Origin: Marispirochaeta sp.
GTDB lineage: Bacteria > Spirochaetota > Spirochaetia > JC444 > Marispirochaetaceae
Assembly: GCF_963668165.1 (NCBI RefSeq)
Contig: NZ_OY764212.1
Location: 496,001-560,000 of the forward strand
DNA length: 64,000 nt
Reading direction: 5' to 3'
Shown: piece by piece, positions 7,502 through 15,948 of the stretch
How the letters are laid out: every line of letters begins with the position of its first letter
Position numbering within the stretch: the stretch's first letter is position 1
Position numbers and translations under genes: made by a program
Notes under the pieces: model-generated
What the model was told of the DNA's origin: nothing
Seen by the model: only the letters and a program-made list of their open reading frames with translations
The model's database searches: none

Positions 7502-10162
7502 TCAGTTCCTGGCAGCGATGGCCGCCTGTGCCGCTGCCAGTCTGGCAACAGGAACCCGGAAGGGAGAACAGGAAACATAGTTAAGTCCGGTGTTATAGAA
7601 GAACTCGATGGAGCGGGGATCTCCCCCATGTTCACCGCAGACTCCCATTTTCATATCCGGCTTTGTTTTGCGTCCAAGTTCTACTGCAGTGGCCACAAGC
7701 CGCCCCACTCCGGAAATATCGATGCTGGAGAAGGGGTCGTGGTGCAGGATGTTCTGCTCCAGATAGAGGGGTATAAAACTACCCGCATCATCCCGGGAAA
7801 AGCCGTAGGTCATCTGGGTCAGATCGTTAGTACCGAAAGAGAAAAAATCCGCATGATCCGCTATCTCATCAGCAGTCATAGCCGCCCGGGGAATCTCGAT
7901 CATGGTTCCTATGGAATAGTCTATTCTCATCTTGCGTTTTACCAGTACAGCCTGGGCGACCGCCTCAATACGGTCATGCATAATCTGGGTCTCTTCCTTG
8001 GTACCAACCAGGGGAATCATAATCTCCGGATAAATCTTGCCTCCCGACTTTACCACGTCACAGGCCGCCAGCATGATTGCCTCAACCTGCATCTCGTATA
8101 TTTCGGGATACGTTATTCCAAGCCGGCAGCCCCGATGTCCCAGCATGGGATTTGCTTCCTCGAGGTTTGCAATCTTCTCCCTTAGTTTGGCAGGTTTTAT
8201 TCCCAGCTCATCTGCGATAGTTTTAATATCCTTGACCGTGGAAGGAACGAACTCATGAAGCGGCGGATCCAGAAGTCGTATTGTAACGGGGAAACCCTCC
8301 ATGGCCTTGAAGATGCCGGTGAAGTCTTTCTTTTGCAGGGGAAGCAGTTTTTTCAGGGCCGCTTTTCTTTCCTCCACGGTATCGGAAACAATCATCTCCT
8401 GGAAGATGTCCAGTTTTCCGTCGTCAAAGAACATGTGCTCCGTGCGGCAAAGACCAATTCCCTCGGCACCAAAGGAACGAGCAACCTTTGCATCGTTGGG
8501 CTGGTCGGCATTGGTCCGGATCACGATGCCTTTGTCCTTCAGACCCGGGCGTTCCGCGGATTTTCGTATCTTGTCGGTCCAGCTTAAAAAGCGGGATAAG
8601 TCCTGGGTCATTTTGGGAACTGACAGTATAGCCTTTCCGGAATATACGTTCCCGGTTGTTCCGTTAATTGTTATCCAGTCACCCTCTTTGAATTTTTTGC
8701 CCCCCGCGGTAAAAGTCTTGCCGCTGATAACAATATCTTTGCAGCCGGCGACACAGGGTGTTCCCATACCCCGGGCAACAACCGCAGCGTGGGAAGTCAT
8801 ACCGCCGGTGGAAGTAAGAACCCCCTCCGCGGCGTGCATACCGCCGATATCCTCAGGACTGGTCTCTTTGCGGACCAGAAGCACCTTTTGCCCAACCGCG
8901 ACCCAGCGCTCAGCCTCTTCGGCAGAAAAGACAGCCTGACCTGTCGCCGCACCGGGGGACGCATTCAGGCCCTTGGCAATAAGTTCCATTACCTGTTTCT
9001 GTTTGGGATCAATATTGGGGTGAAAAAGCTGGTCCAGCTGGTCGGGAGTGACCCGGGATACCGCAGTCTCCTCGTCAATAAGCTTTTCATCTACCATATC
9101 GACAGCGCACTTGACCGCTGCCGCGCCAGTCCGTTTGGCATTTCGGGTTTGAAGAATAAAGAGGTCCCCCTCCTGCAGAGTGAACTCCATATCCTGCATG
9201 TCCCGGTAATGCTTCTCCAGCCGGTCCTTCAGTTCGACTAACTTTGTGTAGGCGCCGGAATTTTTCTTTTTTAAGGAAGAAATGGGTTCGGGGGTACGGA
9301 TCCCGGCGACCACGTCTTCTCCCTGGGCATTCATAAGGTATTCCCCGTAGAAAACATTTTTTCCGGTGGAAGGATCCCTGGAAAAGCAGACTCCCGTACC
9401 AGATGTTTCGCCGAAATTGCCGAAAACCATGGACTGAACATTCACCGCGGTCCCGAGGAGCCCATCGATGGAGTTAATCTTGCGGTATTTTATTGCCTGG
9501 GGATTATTCCAGGACCCGAAAACGGCGTTGACAGCAGCCTTGAGCTGCTCTTTTGGGTCCTGAGGAAACTCCGCTTTCTGCTGTTTTTTATACGCCTCTT
9601 TGTAACGTTCAACCAGTTTTTCCAGGTCTTTGGCATCAAGCTGGGTGTCCAGTTCCACACTTTTGCTTTTTTTCAGTTTGGCCAGGATTTCCTCAAAGAC
9701 ATTGATGTCCATTCCCATCGCTACATTGGCAAACATCTGTATAAAACGCCGGTAGGCATCCCAGGCAAAGCGGGGATTGTCTGTCAGAGAGCTTATCCCC
9801 CTGACAGCCTGGTCATTCATACCAAGATTCAGAATAGTATCCATCATACCAGGCATGGATACCGCCGCACCGGAACGTACGGAGACAAGGAGCGGGTCCG
9901 AGGGATCACCAAGTTTTTTTCCCATTAACTGTTCCAGTTTTTCCAGGTTTTCGTCGACCTGTTCCAGTACCCCCGCGGGATAAGTGCGGTCATTCTCGTA
10001 ATAAGCCTTACATACAGCAGTAGAGATAGTGAAACCCGGGGGAACCGGGATTCCAAGACTGGTCATTTCAGCCAGATTTGCTCCTTTTCCTCCAAGAAGC
10101 TCCTTCATGCCGGCGTTTCCGTCAGCTTTGCCATTGCCGAAGAAATAGACGAATTTCTCCAT
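7502..10162 (-). CDS. ppdK: Pyruvate, phosphate dikinase
   Basis: Interconverts pyruvate, ATP and phosphate with phosphoenolpyruvate, AMP and pyrophosphate in the cytoplasm; in fermentative bacteria it often runs toward pyruvate. At 886 residues it has the usual length. The N-terminal ATP-grasp domain opens with GGKGANLAEM. The swivelling phosphohistidine domain has GGMTSHAAVVARGMG near residue 455 (His is the phosphate carrier), and the C-terminal PEP-binding barrel ends with GVCGEHGGDP near residue 839, holding the catalytic Cys. ATG at 10162 is preceded by GGAGGG. It is separated from the sigma-factor gene upstream by a strong terminator, so it has its own promoter in the 10163-10260 gap; I found no clear -35/-10 pair there. 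Confidence 0.97.
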   Translation of the reverse strand: MEKFVYFFGNGKADGNAGMKELLGGKGANLAEMTSLGIPVPPGFTISTAVCKAYYENDRTYPAGVLEQVDENLEKLEQLMGKKLGDPSDPLLVSVRSGAAVSMPGMMDTILNLGMNDQAVRGISSLTDNPRFAWDAYRRFIQMFANVAMGMDINVFEEILAKLKKSKSVELDTQLDAKDLEKLVERYKEAYKKQQKAEFPQDPKEQLKAAVNAVFGSWNNPQAIKYRKINSIDGLLGTAVNVQSMVFGNFGETSGTGVCFSRDPSTGKNVFYGEYLMNAQGEDVVAGIRTPEPISSLKKKNSGAYTKLVELKDRLEKHYRDMQDMEFTLQEGDLFILQTRNAKRTGAAAVKCAVDMVDEKLIDEETAVSRVTPDQLDQLFHPNIDPKQKQVMELIAKGLNASPGAATGQAVFSAEEAERWVAVGQKVLLVRKETSPEDIGGMHAAEGVLTSTGGMTSHAAVVARGMGTPCVAGCKDIVISGKTFTAGGKKFKEGDWITINGTTGNVYSGKAILSVPKMTQDLSRFLSWTDKIRKSAERPGLKDKGIVIRTNADQPNDAKVARSFGAEGIGLCRTEHMFFDDGKLDIFQEMIVSDTVEERKAALKKLLPLQKKDFTGIFKAMEGFPVTIRLLDPPLHEFVPSTVKDIKTIADELGIKPAKLREKIANLEEANPMLGHRGCRLGITYPEIYEMQVEAIMLAACDVVKSGGKIYPEIMIPLVGTKEETQIMHDRIEAVAQAVLVKRKMRIDYSIGTMIEIPRAAMTADEIADHADFFSFGTNDLTQMTYGFSRDDAGSFIPLYLEQNILHHDPFSSIDISGVGRLVATAVELGRKTKPDMKMGVCGEHGGDPRSIEFFYNTGLNYVSCSPFRVPVARLAAAQAAIAARN

Positions 10163-10263
10163 AGAAGTTTTTTCCCTCCATATATGATTACCGCCGGTCC
10201 TCCGGCAGCAAAAGTTCGCAGCCCGATTGGTCTTACCAGTTACACACTATATAGGAATTCGAA

Positions 10264-10307
10264 AATAAGAAAAAGCCCCTGATACCACATAAGTAGATAT
10301 CAGGGGC
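10264..10307 (-). terminator. Rho-independent terminator of the sigma-factor gene
   Basis: A perfect 10-base stem (GCCCCTGATA at 10275-10284 paired with TATCAGGGGC at 10298-10307) with a 13-base loop. On the minus strand it is followed by a run of T (TTTTTCTTATTTT). It lies 25 bases past the stop of the sigma-factor gene. Confidence 0.93.
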
Positions 10308-10331
10308 GATATGTTCAACCCGTGGGACAGA

Positions 10332-11204
10332 TCAGGCCGTATAGGCTTCCAGATACTGGCTCCGGGAGGGGTGTTGCAGCCGTTTTATAGCTTTCTTTTC
10401 TATCTGACGGATACGTTCCTTTGTCAGACTGTATTTGTCACCAATCTCTTTTAACGAAAGCGGACTGTAGCCGTTCAGACCGAAACGATACTGAATAATC
10501 TCTGATTCCTTTTCCGTAAGGGTATTCAATACCTCGTTGATATCCTCGATAAGGGAGTTCCCTATTGCCGTATCTTCGGGATGCTCATACTCCGCGTCCT
10601 CGATAAAATCACCCAGCTGGGATGAATCCTTTTCGTTGTAGACCGGGGTTTCAAGTGAAACCAGATCCCGGGATATATTTATCAGATCCTGAACATGGGA
10701 CTCGTCCATGTTAACCGCTTTGGCGATCTCTTTGAGTTCCGGGTCCTCCGCCTTACCTGACTGCAGCTCTTTTCTGGCCTTTTCTATCTGGACCAGCTCG
10801 TTGGCACGGTTCAGCGGCAGCCGGATCATCCGCGACTTTTCACAGATGGCTTTAAGAATTGCCTGCCGGATCCACCAGACCGCATAGGAGATAAAATGAT
10901 ATCCTTTTTCAACATCGTAACGCTCTATTGCATTCATAAGGCCGATATTGCCTTCGCTGATCAGATCAGTAAGGGGCAGCCCCTGATTCTGGTATTTCTT
11001 GGCAACGTTGACCACAAAGCGAAGATTCGACTTGACGAGCATGTCCTTTGCAAACTGATCATCCTTCGCGGCCGCTCTGGCGTATTTATCTTCCTCTTCA
11101 CGTGTCAAAAGAGGTATCCGATTGATCTCCTTAAGATACATGGAAAGAACGTTTTCATCGTCGTATGAGTTTCCTATGCCGTTATATCGTCTGTTCTGGG
11201 CCAT
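10332..11204 (-). CDS. Alternative sigma factor, sigma-70 family (RpoS/group 2-like)
   Basis: RNA polymerase sigma subunit of 290 residues. Region 1.2 begins near residue 20 (YLKEINRIPLLTREEE). Region 2 follows with NLRFVVNVAKKYQ, DLISEGNIGLMNAIERYD and the -10-melting stretch FISYAVWWIRQAI. Region 4 near 235-280 has LKEIGDKYSLTKERIRQIEKKAIKRL, the -35-binding helix-turn-helix. It lacks the acidic region 1.1 and the large non-conserved region of housekeeping RpoD, so it is a group 2 factor. The start has AGGAGG seven bases upstream. A sigma-54-type promoter and a palindrome lie just upstream, recalling the RpoN-RpoS cascade of Borrelia. Which genes it controls cannot be seen. Confidence 0.9.
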   Translation of the reverse strand: MAQNRRYNGIGNSYDDENVLSMYLKEINRIPLLTREEEDKYARAAAKDDQFAKDMLVKSNLRFVVNVAKKYQNQGLPLTDLISEGNIGLMNAIERYDVEKGYHFISYAVWWIRQAILKAICEKSRMIRLPLNRANELVQIEKARKELQSGKAEDPELKEIAKAVNMDESHVQDLINISRDLVSLETPVYNEKDSSQLGDFIEDAEYEHPEDTAIGNSLIEDINEVLNTLTEKESEIIQYRFGLNGYSPLSLKEIGDKYSLTKERIRQIEKKAIKRLQHPSRSQYLEAYTA

Positions 11205-11226
11205 TTATGCCTCCTGCCTATTAATA

Positions 11227-11243
11227 TGCAATCTGCATGCCAA
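11227..11243 (-). promoter_or_regulatory. Candidate sigma-54 (RpoN) promoter of the sigma-factor gene
   Basis: On the minus strand TTGGCATGCAGATTGCA matches the -24/-12 pattern TGGCAC-N5-TTGC. The invariant GG and GC are exactly 12 bases apart. The predicted transcription start, about 11216, lies one base before the AGGAGG ribosome-binding site, giving a short 12-base leader. The -24 element has T in place of the final C of TGGCAC. Confidence 0.6.
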
Positions 11244-11331
11244 CTCAGGAGTCATTGCTGTTTTTTATAATTGTTTTATACATATGGAATTACATTTACT
11301 GACAAAAATGATAAGAAAAACTGTTTTTTAA

Positions 11332-11352
11332 AATGTGTCGTTTTTACACATT
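11332..11352. promoter_or_regulatory. Palindrome, possible enhancer site for a sigma-54 activator
   Basis: Perfect 7-base inverted repeat AATGTGT (11332-11338) and ACACATT (11346-11352) separated by 7 bases. Its centre is about 126 bases upstream of the start predicted from the sigma-54-type promoter, the usual distance for NtrC-type activators. It also lies 26 bases past the stop of the SEC-C gene, so a weak terminator hairpin is an alternative, although no clean T-run follows on the minus strand. Confidence 0.4.
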
Positions 11353-11377
11353 CAATCATATTACTTCGTATAATGCG

Positions 11378-12046
11378 TCAAAAAAGACCATACAACAGTT
11401 CTTCGTCGCATTTAATGCGTCCGCAGCACTGCCTGTAGGTCAAACCGCTGCGGCACGGACATGGATCGTCGGCTGAAATGCGGGACCGTGAGAAAAAATC
11501 GACGTGAATTATTTCATGTTTTTCTTCGGGAGGAGAAAAATAGGGAAAGATTATCTCCACATCGGTAAAAAGGGCCAGTTTCTCACTATTGGACTTGCCC
11601 CGTAAAACATCCGAACGTACAATACCCTGCCAGTATTCAAAAATAAGATCCCAGATCATGTCTTTCTCGCCCTGACTGCCGATTTTTCGGCTGCGTTTTG
11701 ATTCCAGATATTTCTTCAGCTGTACGGAGTAGAAAGCGTTCCAATCATCCAGTTCACTGGTCATTTGCCGCAGCATGCCGTAATCGTTTATATATCGCTC
11801 TACCATCTTTCCGGCATAGCTGCGCTTATCAAGACTGCGGGCGGTGAGCCAGGTTTTCAGGGCAGATGATGGAAGCCCAACCTTTTTGAGTACAATACCC
11901 GTGTAGAAAAGCGTCTTTATCAGCTCCCGCCGATCATCGACAGGACAGCTCCGCAGGGCTTTACGAAAATATTCAAGGGCAATCCGTGGACGATGATGGG
12001 ACAAATGCCATTTACCCATTTCGAAAGATCCGGTGCTGGAATGCAT
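11378..12046 (-). CDS. SEC-C motif protein with TPR-like N-terminus
   Basis: A 222-residue protein ending in a SEC-C zinc motif (DPCPCRSGLTYRQCCG), a short metal-binding module found at the end of SecA and in many small proteins of unknown role. The N-terminal part has TPR-like helix pairs (ALEYFRKALRSCP, PSSALKTWLTARSLD). ATG at 12046 is chosen because AAGGAG lies just upstream; the open frame extends to 12091 but that part would overlap the groES promoter. It is transcribed divergently from groES. Function unknown; SEC-C proteins are often tied to protein handling, which fits groES as neighbour only loosely. Confidence 0.8.
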   Translation of the reverse strand: MHSSTGSFEMGKWHLSHHRPRIALEYFRKALRSCPVDDRRELIKTLFYTGIVLKKVGLPSSALKTWLTARSLDKRSYAGKMVERYINDYGMLRQMTSELDDWNAFYSVQLKKYLESKRSRKIGSQGEKDMIWDLIFEYWQGIVRSDVLRGKSNSEKLALFTDVEIIFPYFSPPEEKHEIIHVDFFSRSRISADDPCPCRSGLTYRQCCGRIKCDEELLYGLF

Positions 12047-12097
12047 AGTAACTCCTTGGATTAAAATACTTAAGCGCAAGCTATTTGACAACCGCCC

Positions 12098-12126
12098 TTG
12101 ACCCTTTTTGCCGTGATCCGTATATT
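12098..12126 (+). promoter_or_regulatory. Vegetative promoter of groES
   Basis: TTGACC (12098-12103), a 17-base spacer and TATATT (12121-12126): five of six at both boxes, ideal spacing. A leader of about 55 bases follows with AGGAGG before the ATG. No CIRCE inverted repeat was found between promoter and gene, so HrcA control is not indicated here. Confidence 0.78.
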
Positions 12127-12189
12127 TCCAATGATTCTACTGCAAAATACAGGGAAAAATCCTATTGAAACTGGATTCAGGAGGAACGT

Positions 12190-12453
12190 ATGAAGGTTAG
12201 TCCCATTGGTGATCGTGTGTTGGTAAAACTTGAAGAGGTGGAAGAGAAAACCGCTAGCGGGATATTTATCCCTCAGACGGCCCAGGAGAAGACCCAGACG
12301 GGTATTGTTGAAGCTGTCGGAGACGACGAAACAATTACAGTAAAAGCGGGACAAAAGGTCATGTACGACAAGTATTCCGGAACAACCATCAAGGTTGACG
12401 GAAAGGATATGCTTCTTGTCCGCATGTCTGACATTATGGCGGTAATCGAATAA
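12190..12453 (+). CDS. groS: Co-chaperonin GroES
   Basis: The 10-kDa lid of the GroEL folding chamber, here 87 residues. The hallmark opening (SPIGDRVLVKLEEVEEKTASGI), the mobile loop, and the C-terminal LLVRMSDIMAVIE are intact. It is a single-gene unit with its own promoter and terminator, and groEL does not follow, which differs from most bacteria where groES-groEL form one operon. A separate groES has also been reported for treponemes, to my recollection. Confidence 0.97.
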   Translation: MKVSPIGDRVLVKLEEVEEKTASGIFIPQTAQEKTQTGIVEAVGDDETITVKAGQKVMYDKYSGTTIKVDGKDMLLVRMSDIMAVIE

Positions 12454-12480
12454 GAGGACCGTAATTCACGTCTTTTTAGA

Positions 12481-12514
12481 GCCTTCCGTCCCCCGGGACG
12501 TGAAGGCTTTTTTT
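12481..12514 (+). terminator. Rho-independent terminator of groES
   Basis: Stem GCCTTC-CGTCCC pairs with GGGACG-T-GAAGGC (one bulged base), with a two-to-three-base loop, followed by seven T residues. It lies 27 bases past the groES stop. Confidence 0.92.
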
Positions 12515-12541
12515 ATGCTTTATGGGCACCTCTAAAAAGCT

Positions 12542-14974
12542 TCATGGATAAAGAAAGGTTTCGAGTTCCCGCATTATCATTTCCTGTGTGCCGAAACAAC
12601 GCATCGTTGCAGGAAGTGATTCGAGAAAGACCCCGCCATAGTTCTTCCTCAGGATTCTCGGATCGCAGATTACCACAGCCCCCCGGTCGGTGGAGGAGCG
12701 GATCAAACGGCCAAAGCCCTGCTTAAAACGCATAACCGCCTGGGGAAGCGACAACTGAAAAAAGGAGTTTCCCCCTCGTGCCTCCACCGCCTCCATGCGG
12801 GCCTGAAGAACAGGATCCGAAGGGACCATAAAAGGCAGCCGAAACAGGATAAGCAGGGTAAGGGTTTCACCGGGACTGTCTACGCCTTCCCAGAATGATT
12901 CGGTTGCCAGCAGAACGCTGCCGATATCGCTGTTAAAACGCTCCAGCAGCCTGGTCCGGTCATCGTCTCCCTGACGGAGAACACTGATCCCTGCCTCCTG
13001 TAAAGCAGGGGCGATGGAATCGTAGGCCTCCGTCAGCATGGCATAGGAGGTAAACAGCAAAAGGCCCCTGCCCTCGCTGAGAAGCAGAAGATCCCGTGCA
13101 AAGAGGGCGGCAAACCGTGTATAACCGGGGTCTTTGGGATCCGGTGCTTCGCTGGGCGCACAGAGCAGAACGTTCGACTTATAGGGAAAGGGGGACGGGA
13201 ATCGTTCCTTCTGGTGGGGATAATCGGTAAGCCCCATTCTCTCTTCCCAGTAGCGGAAGTTCTCCTGTATGGTAAGGGTGGCAGAGGTCATAATGACAGT
13301 GTCAAAGGGATCATAGACCGCCTCCTGCATCAGGGAACTTACCTCCAGTGGGCTTACGGTAAAAAACAGATGCATCTCACGGCCGATCCGTTTGGCCTCT
13401 ATCCAGAATACCTGGTCCGGCCGGTTTTCCCGTTCCCTGAAAGCATCACAGACCATGAGAAACCCCGACAATCGGCGCTGTATTACCCTGAGCTCATGGA
13501 GGGCCGGCTCCTCGCCTGCATCATCGGGAAGGGAGTCGGCAATACGCCCCAGGAGGGAGTAGAGATCCCCCAGGGGTTTGCGGATTTCGGCAATCTGGTT
13601 CGAAACCACAAGTTCAAATCCATCCTCCCCGGCTGCTGAACCGGAGCCCTTGAGCCGGTAACTTGATGCTCCGGACAGAAGGGGAAGAATAGTCGATTCC
13701 GCCGCCTCCAGCACGTCCCTGAGCGTGGAGATTGCCTGGGGTGCCTGGGAGCTTAAACGGGTATCCGGCAGATAGGGTTCAATCTTGACAAGGGCCCCAA
13801 AACTGCGGTTTCTGCGGCGCCGTAGAAGTCTGGCAAGCTGTTTATAGATGGAGAGGCGCCCGAGGCTCATTGAAAAATAGGAGGTCGCGTTCCGCTCTAC
13901 GTTATGGGCCTCGTCAAAAACGATTTTATGAAACGGCGGCAATACTGCCGTTCCTTCAAAGCCGAGTTCTTCCAGTCTCAGGGCCAGATCGGAAAAGAGC
14001 AGATGATGATTCACAACCAGCACCTGGGCAGCCGCCGCCTTGCGCCGGGCACGGATTACAAAGCAGCGTTCCCGATGGCGGCAGCGCAGGCCCAGGCAGG
14101 AATCGGCTTCGGAGTTGATCCGGTTCCAGAGATCCCTGGGGGGAAGTATGGGCAAATCGCTCAAAGAACCGGTTTCGCTTACCTCTGCCCAGTCCCGGAT
14201 TGATTCCAGATCATGGCCCTCCTCACGAAAGAGGGAGTCCTCCTCCAGAGCTTCTTTCAGACGATGAAGACACACATAGTTACCGCGCCCTTTAACCAGG
14301 GCGCAGGCAACCTGAGACTTCATGATCTTCAGGACCGTGGGGATGTCCTTTTCCAGCAGCTGGTTCTGGAGATTGATAGTCCCGGTGGAAACCACTACCC
14401 GCTGGCGGTTCTTTTCGGCCCAGGCAACCGCCGGAACAAGATACGCGAAAGACTTGCCGACGCCGGTACCCGCCTCGATCAGGCTTACCTGGTTTTCGTT
14501 AAAGCTGCGGCTGACTGCTTCGGCCATGGCGATCTGGGAATCCCGTTTTTCATAGCGGATCTCATCTGCCAGGGGCCCTTCGGGGGTCAACAGCCCCGCG
14601 AGCTTCTCAGCATCAAGGGGAGACAACTCCGACTCCCTGACCGCTTCGGCGACCACGTAGACAGAGCTGGCCTGGTTATCGACTATATAAAAGCCGACCC
14701 CCCGATTGCCGAGATACGCGGCAATGCCAAGGTCCGCCCTGCTGGGTGAGAGGTTGCCCGAAGGATGATTATGAATGACCACATCCGCGGTTTCCAGGTA
14801 AGGACTGAGGGCCGGAACGGATATCTGGTTACCCCGGGCACCGATCATTACTGATGAAACCAGGCCGTCTTCGTTGATTGTTCCGATAAAAAAGACTTCA
14901 TTTCCCGAAGCTTCCAGAATGGCATCGGCGATGTTGTCTTTTACATGGGAAAGAAAATAGTCTTCGATTCTCAT
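12542..14974 (-). CDS. DinG-family helicase with N-terminal JAMM/RadC-like domain
   Basis: An 810-residue fusion. Residues 1-120 look like a RadC-type JAMM metalloprotease fold: E26, then H68-N-H70-P-S-G and D81 give the zinc-site pattern. The rest is an XPD/DinG-type superfamily 2 helicase that unwinds 5'-tailed DNA. Walker A is AGTGVGKS (168-175) and the DEAH box lies near residue 353. Iron-sulfur cysteines occur between (NYVCLHRL, CLGLRCRHRERC). The C-terminal helicase half has TSATLT and ends in the motif VI stretch QGFGRLIRSSTDRG. It overlaps the upstream nucleoside phosphorylase gene by four bases. Likely roles are replication-conflict or DNA-repair work; why a JAMM domain is attached is unknown. 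Confidence 0.9.
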   Translation of the reverse strand: MRIEDYFLSHVKDNIADAILEASGNEVFFIGTINEDGLVSSVMIGARGNQISVPALSPYLETADVVIHNHPSGNLSPSRADLGIAAYLGNRGVGFYIVDNQASSVYVVAEAVRESELSPLDAEKLAGLLTPEGPLADEIRYEKRDSQIAMAEAVSRSFNENQVSLIEAGTGVGKSFAYLVPAVAWAEKNRQRVVVSTGTINLQNQLLEKDIPTVLKIMKSQVACALVKGRGNYVCLHRLKEALEEDSLFREEGHDLESIRDWAEVSETGSLSDLPILPPRDLWNRINSEADSCLGLRCRHRERCFVIRARRKAAAAQVLVVNHHLLFSDLALRLEELGFEGTAVLPPFHKIVFDEAHNVERNATSYFSMSLGRLSIYKQLARLLRRRRNRSFGALVKIEPYLPDTRLSSQAPQAISTLRDVLEAAESTILPLLSGASSYRLKGSGSAAGEDGFELVVSNQIAEIRKPLGDLYSLLGRIADSLPDDAGEEPALHELRVIQRRLSGFLMVCDAFRERENRPDQVFWIEAKRIGREMHLFFTVSPLEVSSLMQEAVYDPFDTVIMTSATLTIQENFRYWEERMGLTDYPHQKERFPSPFPYKSNVLLCAPSEAPDPKDPGYTRFAALFARDLLLLSEGRGLLLFTSYAMLTEAYDSIAPALQEAGISVLRQGDDDRTRLLERFNSDIGSVLLATESFWEGVDSPGETLTLLILFRLPFMVPSDPVLQARMEAVEARGGNSFFQLSLPQAVMRFKQGFGRLIRSSTDRGAVVICDPRILRKNYGGVFLESLPATMRCFGTQEMIMRELETFLYP

Positions 14975-15777
14975 TCCGAAGTAAGCAGCTCCATTACGGA
15001 TTCAACGATACTCCGAAAGCGGTTCTCCACCCGGGCGGCAGTCCCAATTACCTCCTGGTGACTAAGGGGCTGATCCAGGATTCCGGCAGCCATATTTGTT
15101 ATGCAGGAAAAACCGATTGTCCTGATTCCCAGGTAGTTAGCAATAATTACCTCCGGAACTGTGGACATTCCAACCATGTCCGCCCCCAGCTGTTTGAGCA
15201 TCCTGATTTCCGCAGGGGTCTCATAGGATGGACCGCTTAAGCCCGCATAAACACCCTCGGTCAGAGGATAATCCAGCGTGTCTATAATCCTTTTTCTCAA
15301 AGCCCGGGAGTAGGCATCGCTCATATCAGGAAATCTGGGTCCAAGCTCCCCATTGTCGGGTCCGATCAGCGGGTTTGTGCCCATAAGATTGATATGGTCG
15401 CGGATGAGCACAATCTGTCCCGGACTGAAGTCAGGATTAATACCTCCGGCAGCATTGGTGACTAAAAGCTGTTCCACTCCCAAAGCCTGTAAAAGGAGCA
15501 CGGGCTTGACCACATCGTGAATGGGGTGTCCCTCGTAATAATGAAATCGGCCCGCCAAAAGAGCAAAGTCCCTGCTGATCTTCAGAAAGCCCCGATGGCC
15601 TTCTACTGTCGGCTTCGGCATCTCCGGAATTTTCGAGTAATCTATGGTTTCTCCGGAGAGGGAATCAGCAATCTTTGACAGACCGGACCCCAGTATTACC
15701 CCTACTTTCGGCCTGGATTCCGTAATGCTGTTCAGCGACTCCCGAAAAGCGTGTATCGTTTTGGTATATTCTGCCAT
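14971..15777 (-). CDS. Purine nucleoside phosphorylase (trimeric PNP family)
   Basis: Splits purine nucleosides with phosphate into base and ribose-1-phosphate for salvage. The phosphate loop GSGLSKIADSL and the family signatures LLVTNAAGGINPDFSPGQ and GPSYETPAEIR are present. So are the purine-site residues around GADMVGMSTVPEV. At 268 residues it fits the low-molecular-mass trimeric class acting on guanosine and inosine. ATG at 15777 has GGAGGT seven bases upstream; the open frame extends to 15837 without a good site. The dinG-like gene is translationally coupled (ATGA overlap). A promoter at 15805-15833 precedes it. Confidence 0.93.
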   Translation of the reverse strand: MAEYTKTIHAFRESLNSITESRPKVGVILGSGLSKIADSLSGETIDYSKIPEMPKPTVEGHRGFLKISRDFALLAGRFHYYEGHPIHDVVKPVLLLQALGVEQLLVTNAAGGINPDFSPGQIVLIRDHINLMGTNPLIGPDNGELGPRFPDMSDAYSRALRKRIIDTLDYPLTEGVYAGLSGPSYETPAEIRMLKQLGADMVGMSTVPEVIIANYLGIRTIGFSCITNMAAGILDQPLSHQEVIGTAARVENRFRSIVESVMELLTSE

Positions 15778-15804
15778 ATTCTTACCTCCTGCCGGGTTAT
15801 CCGG

Positions 15805-15833
15805 ATTATCTCTTCTGCACAGGAAAAGATCAA
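15805..15833 (-). promoter_or_regulatory. Promoter of the nucleoside phosphorylase-helicase operon
   Basis: On the minus strand TTGATC (15833-15828), a 17-base spacer and GATAAT (15810-15805). The -10 is five of six. The start codon is 28 bases further on, after a GGAGGT site. Confidence 0.6.
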
Positions 15834-15874
15834 GCAATAAGGGCTTGTCATTTCATAGCCTTAAGATCGATACG

Positions 15875-15903
15875 TTGACACAGGTTTTTCAAAATGGTAC
15901 TAG
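15875..15903 (+). promoter_or_regulatory. Possible promoter of the aspartokinase operon
   Basis: A perfect TTGACA (15875-15880) with, 17 bases on, the poor -10 candidate TACTAG. The distance to the AAGGAG and ATG at 15949 is suitable. The weak -10 suggests either an activator or that the true -10 was missed. Confidence 0.38.
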
Positions 15904-15948
15904 AGAAAAACCCTTTTTACCCTTGACGGATCTTACAAGGAGCATGAC

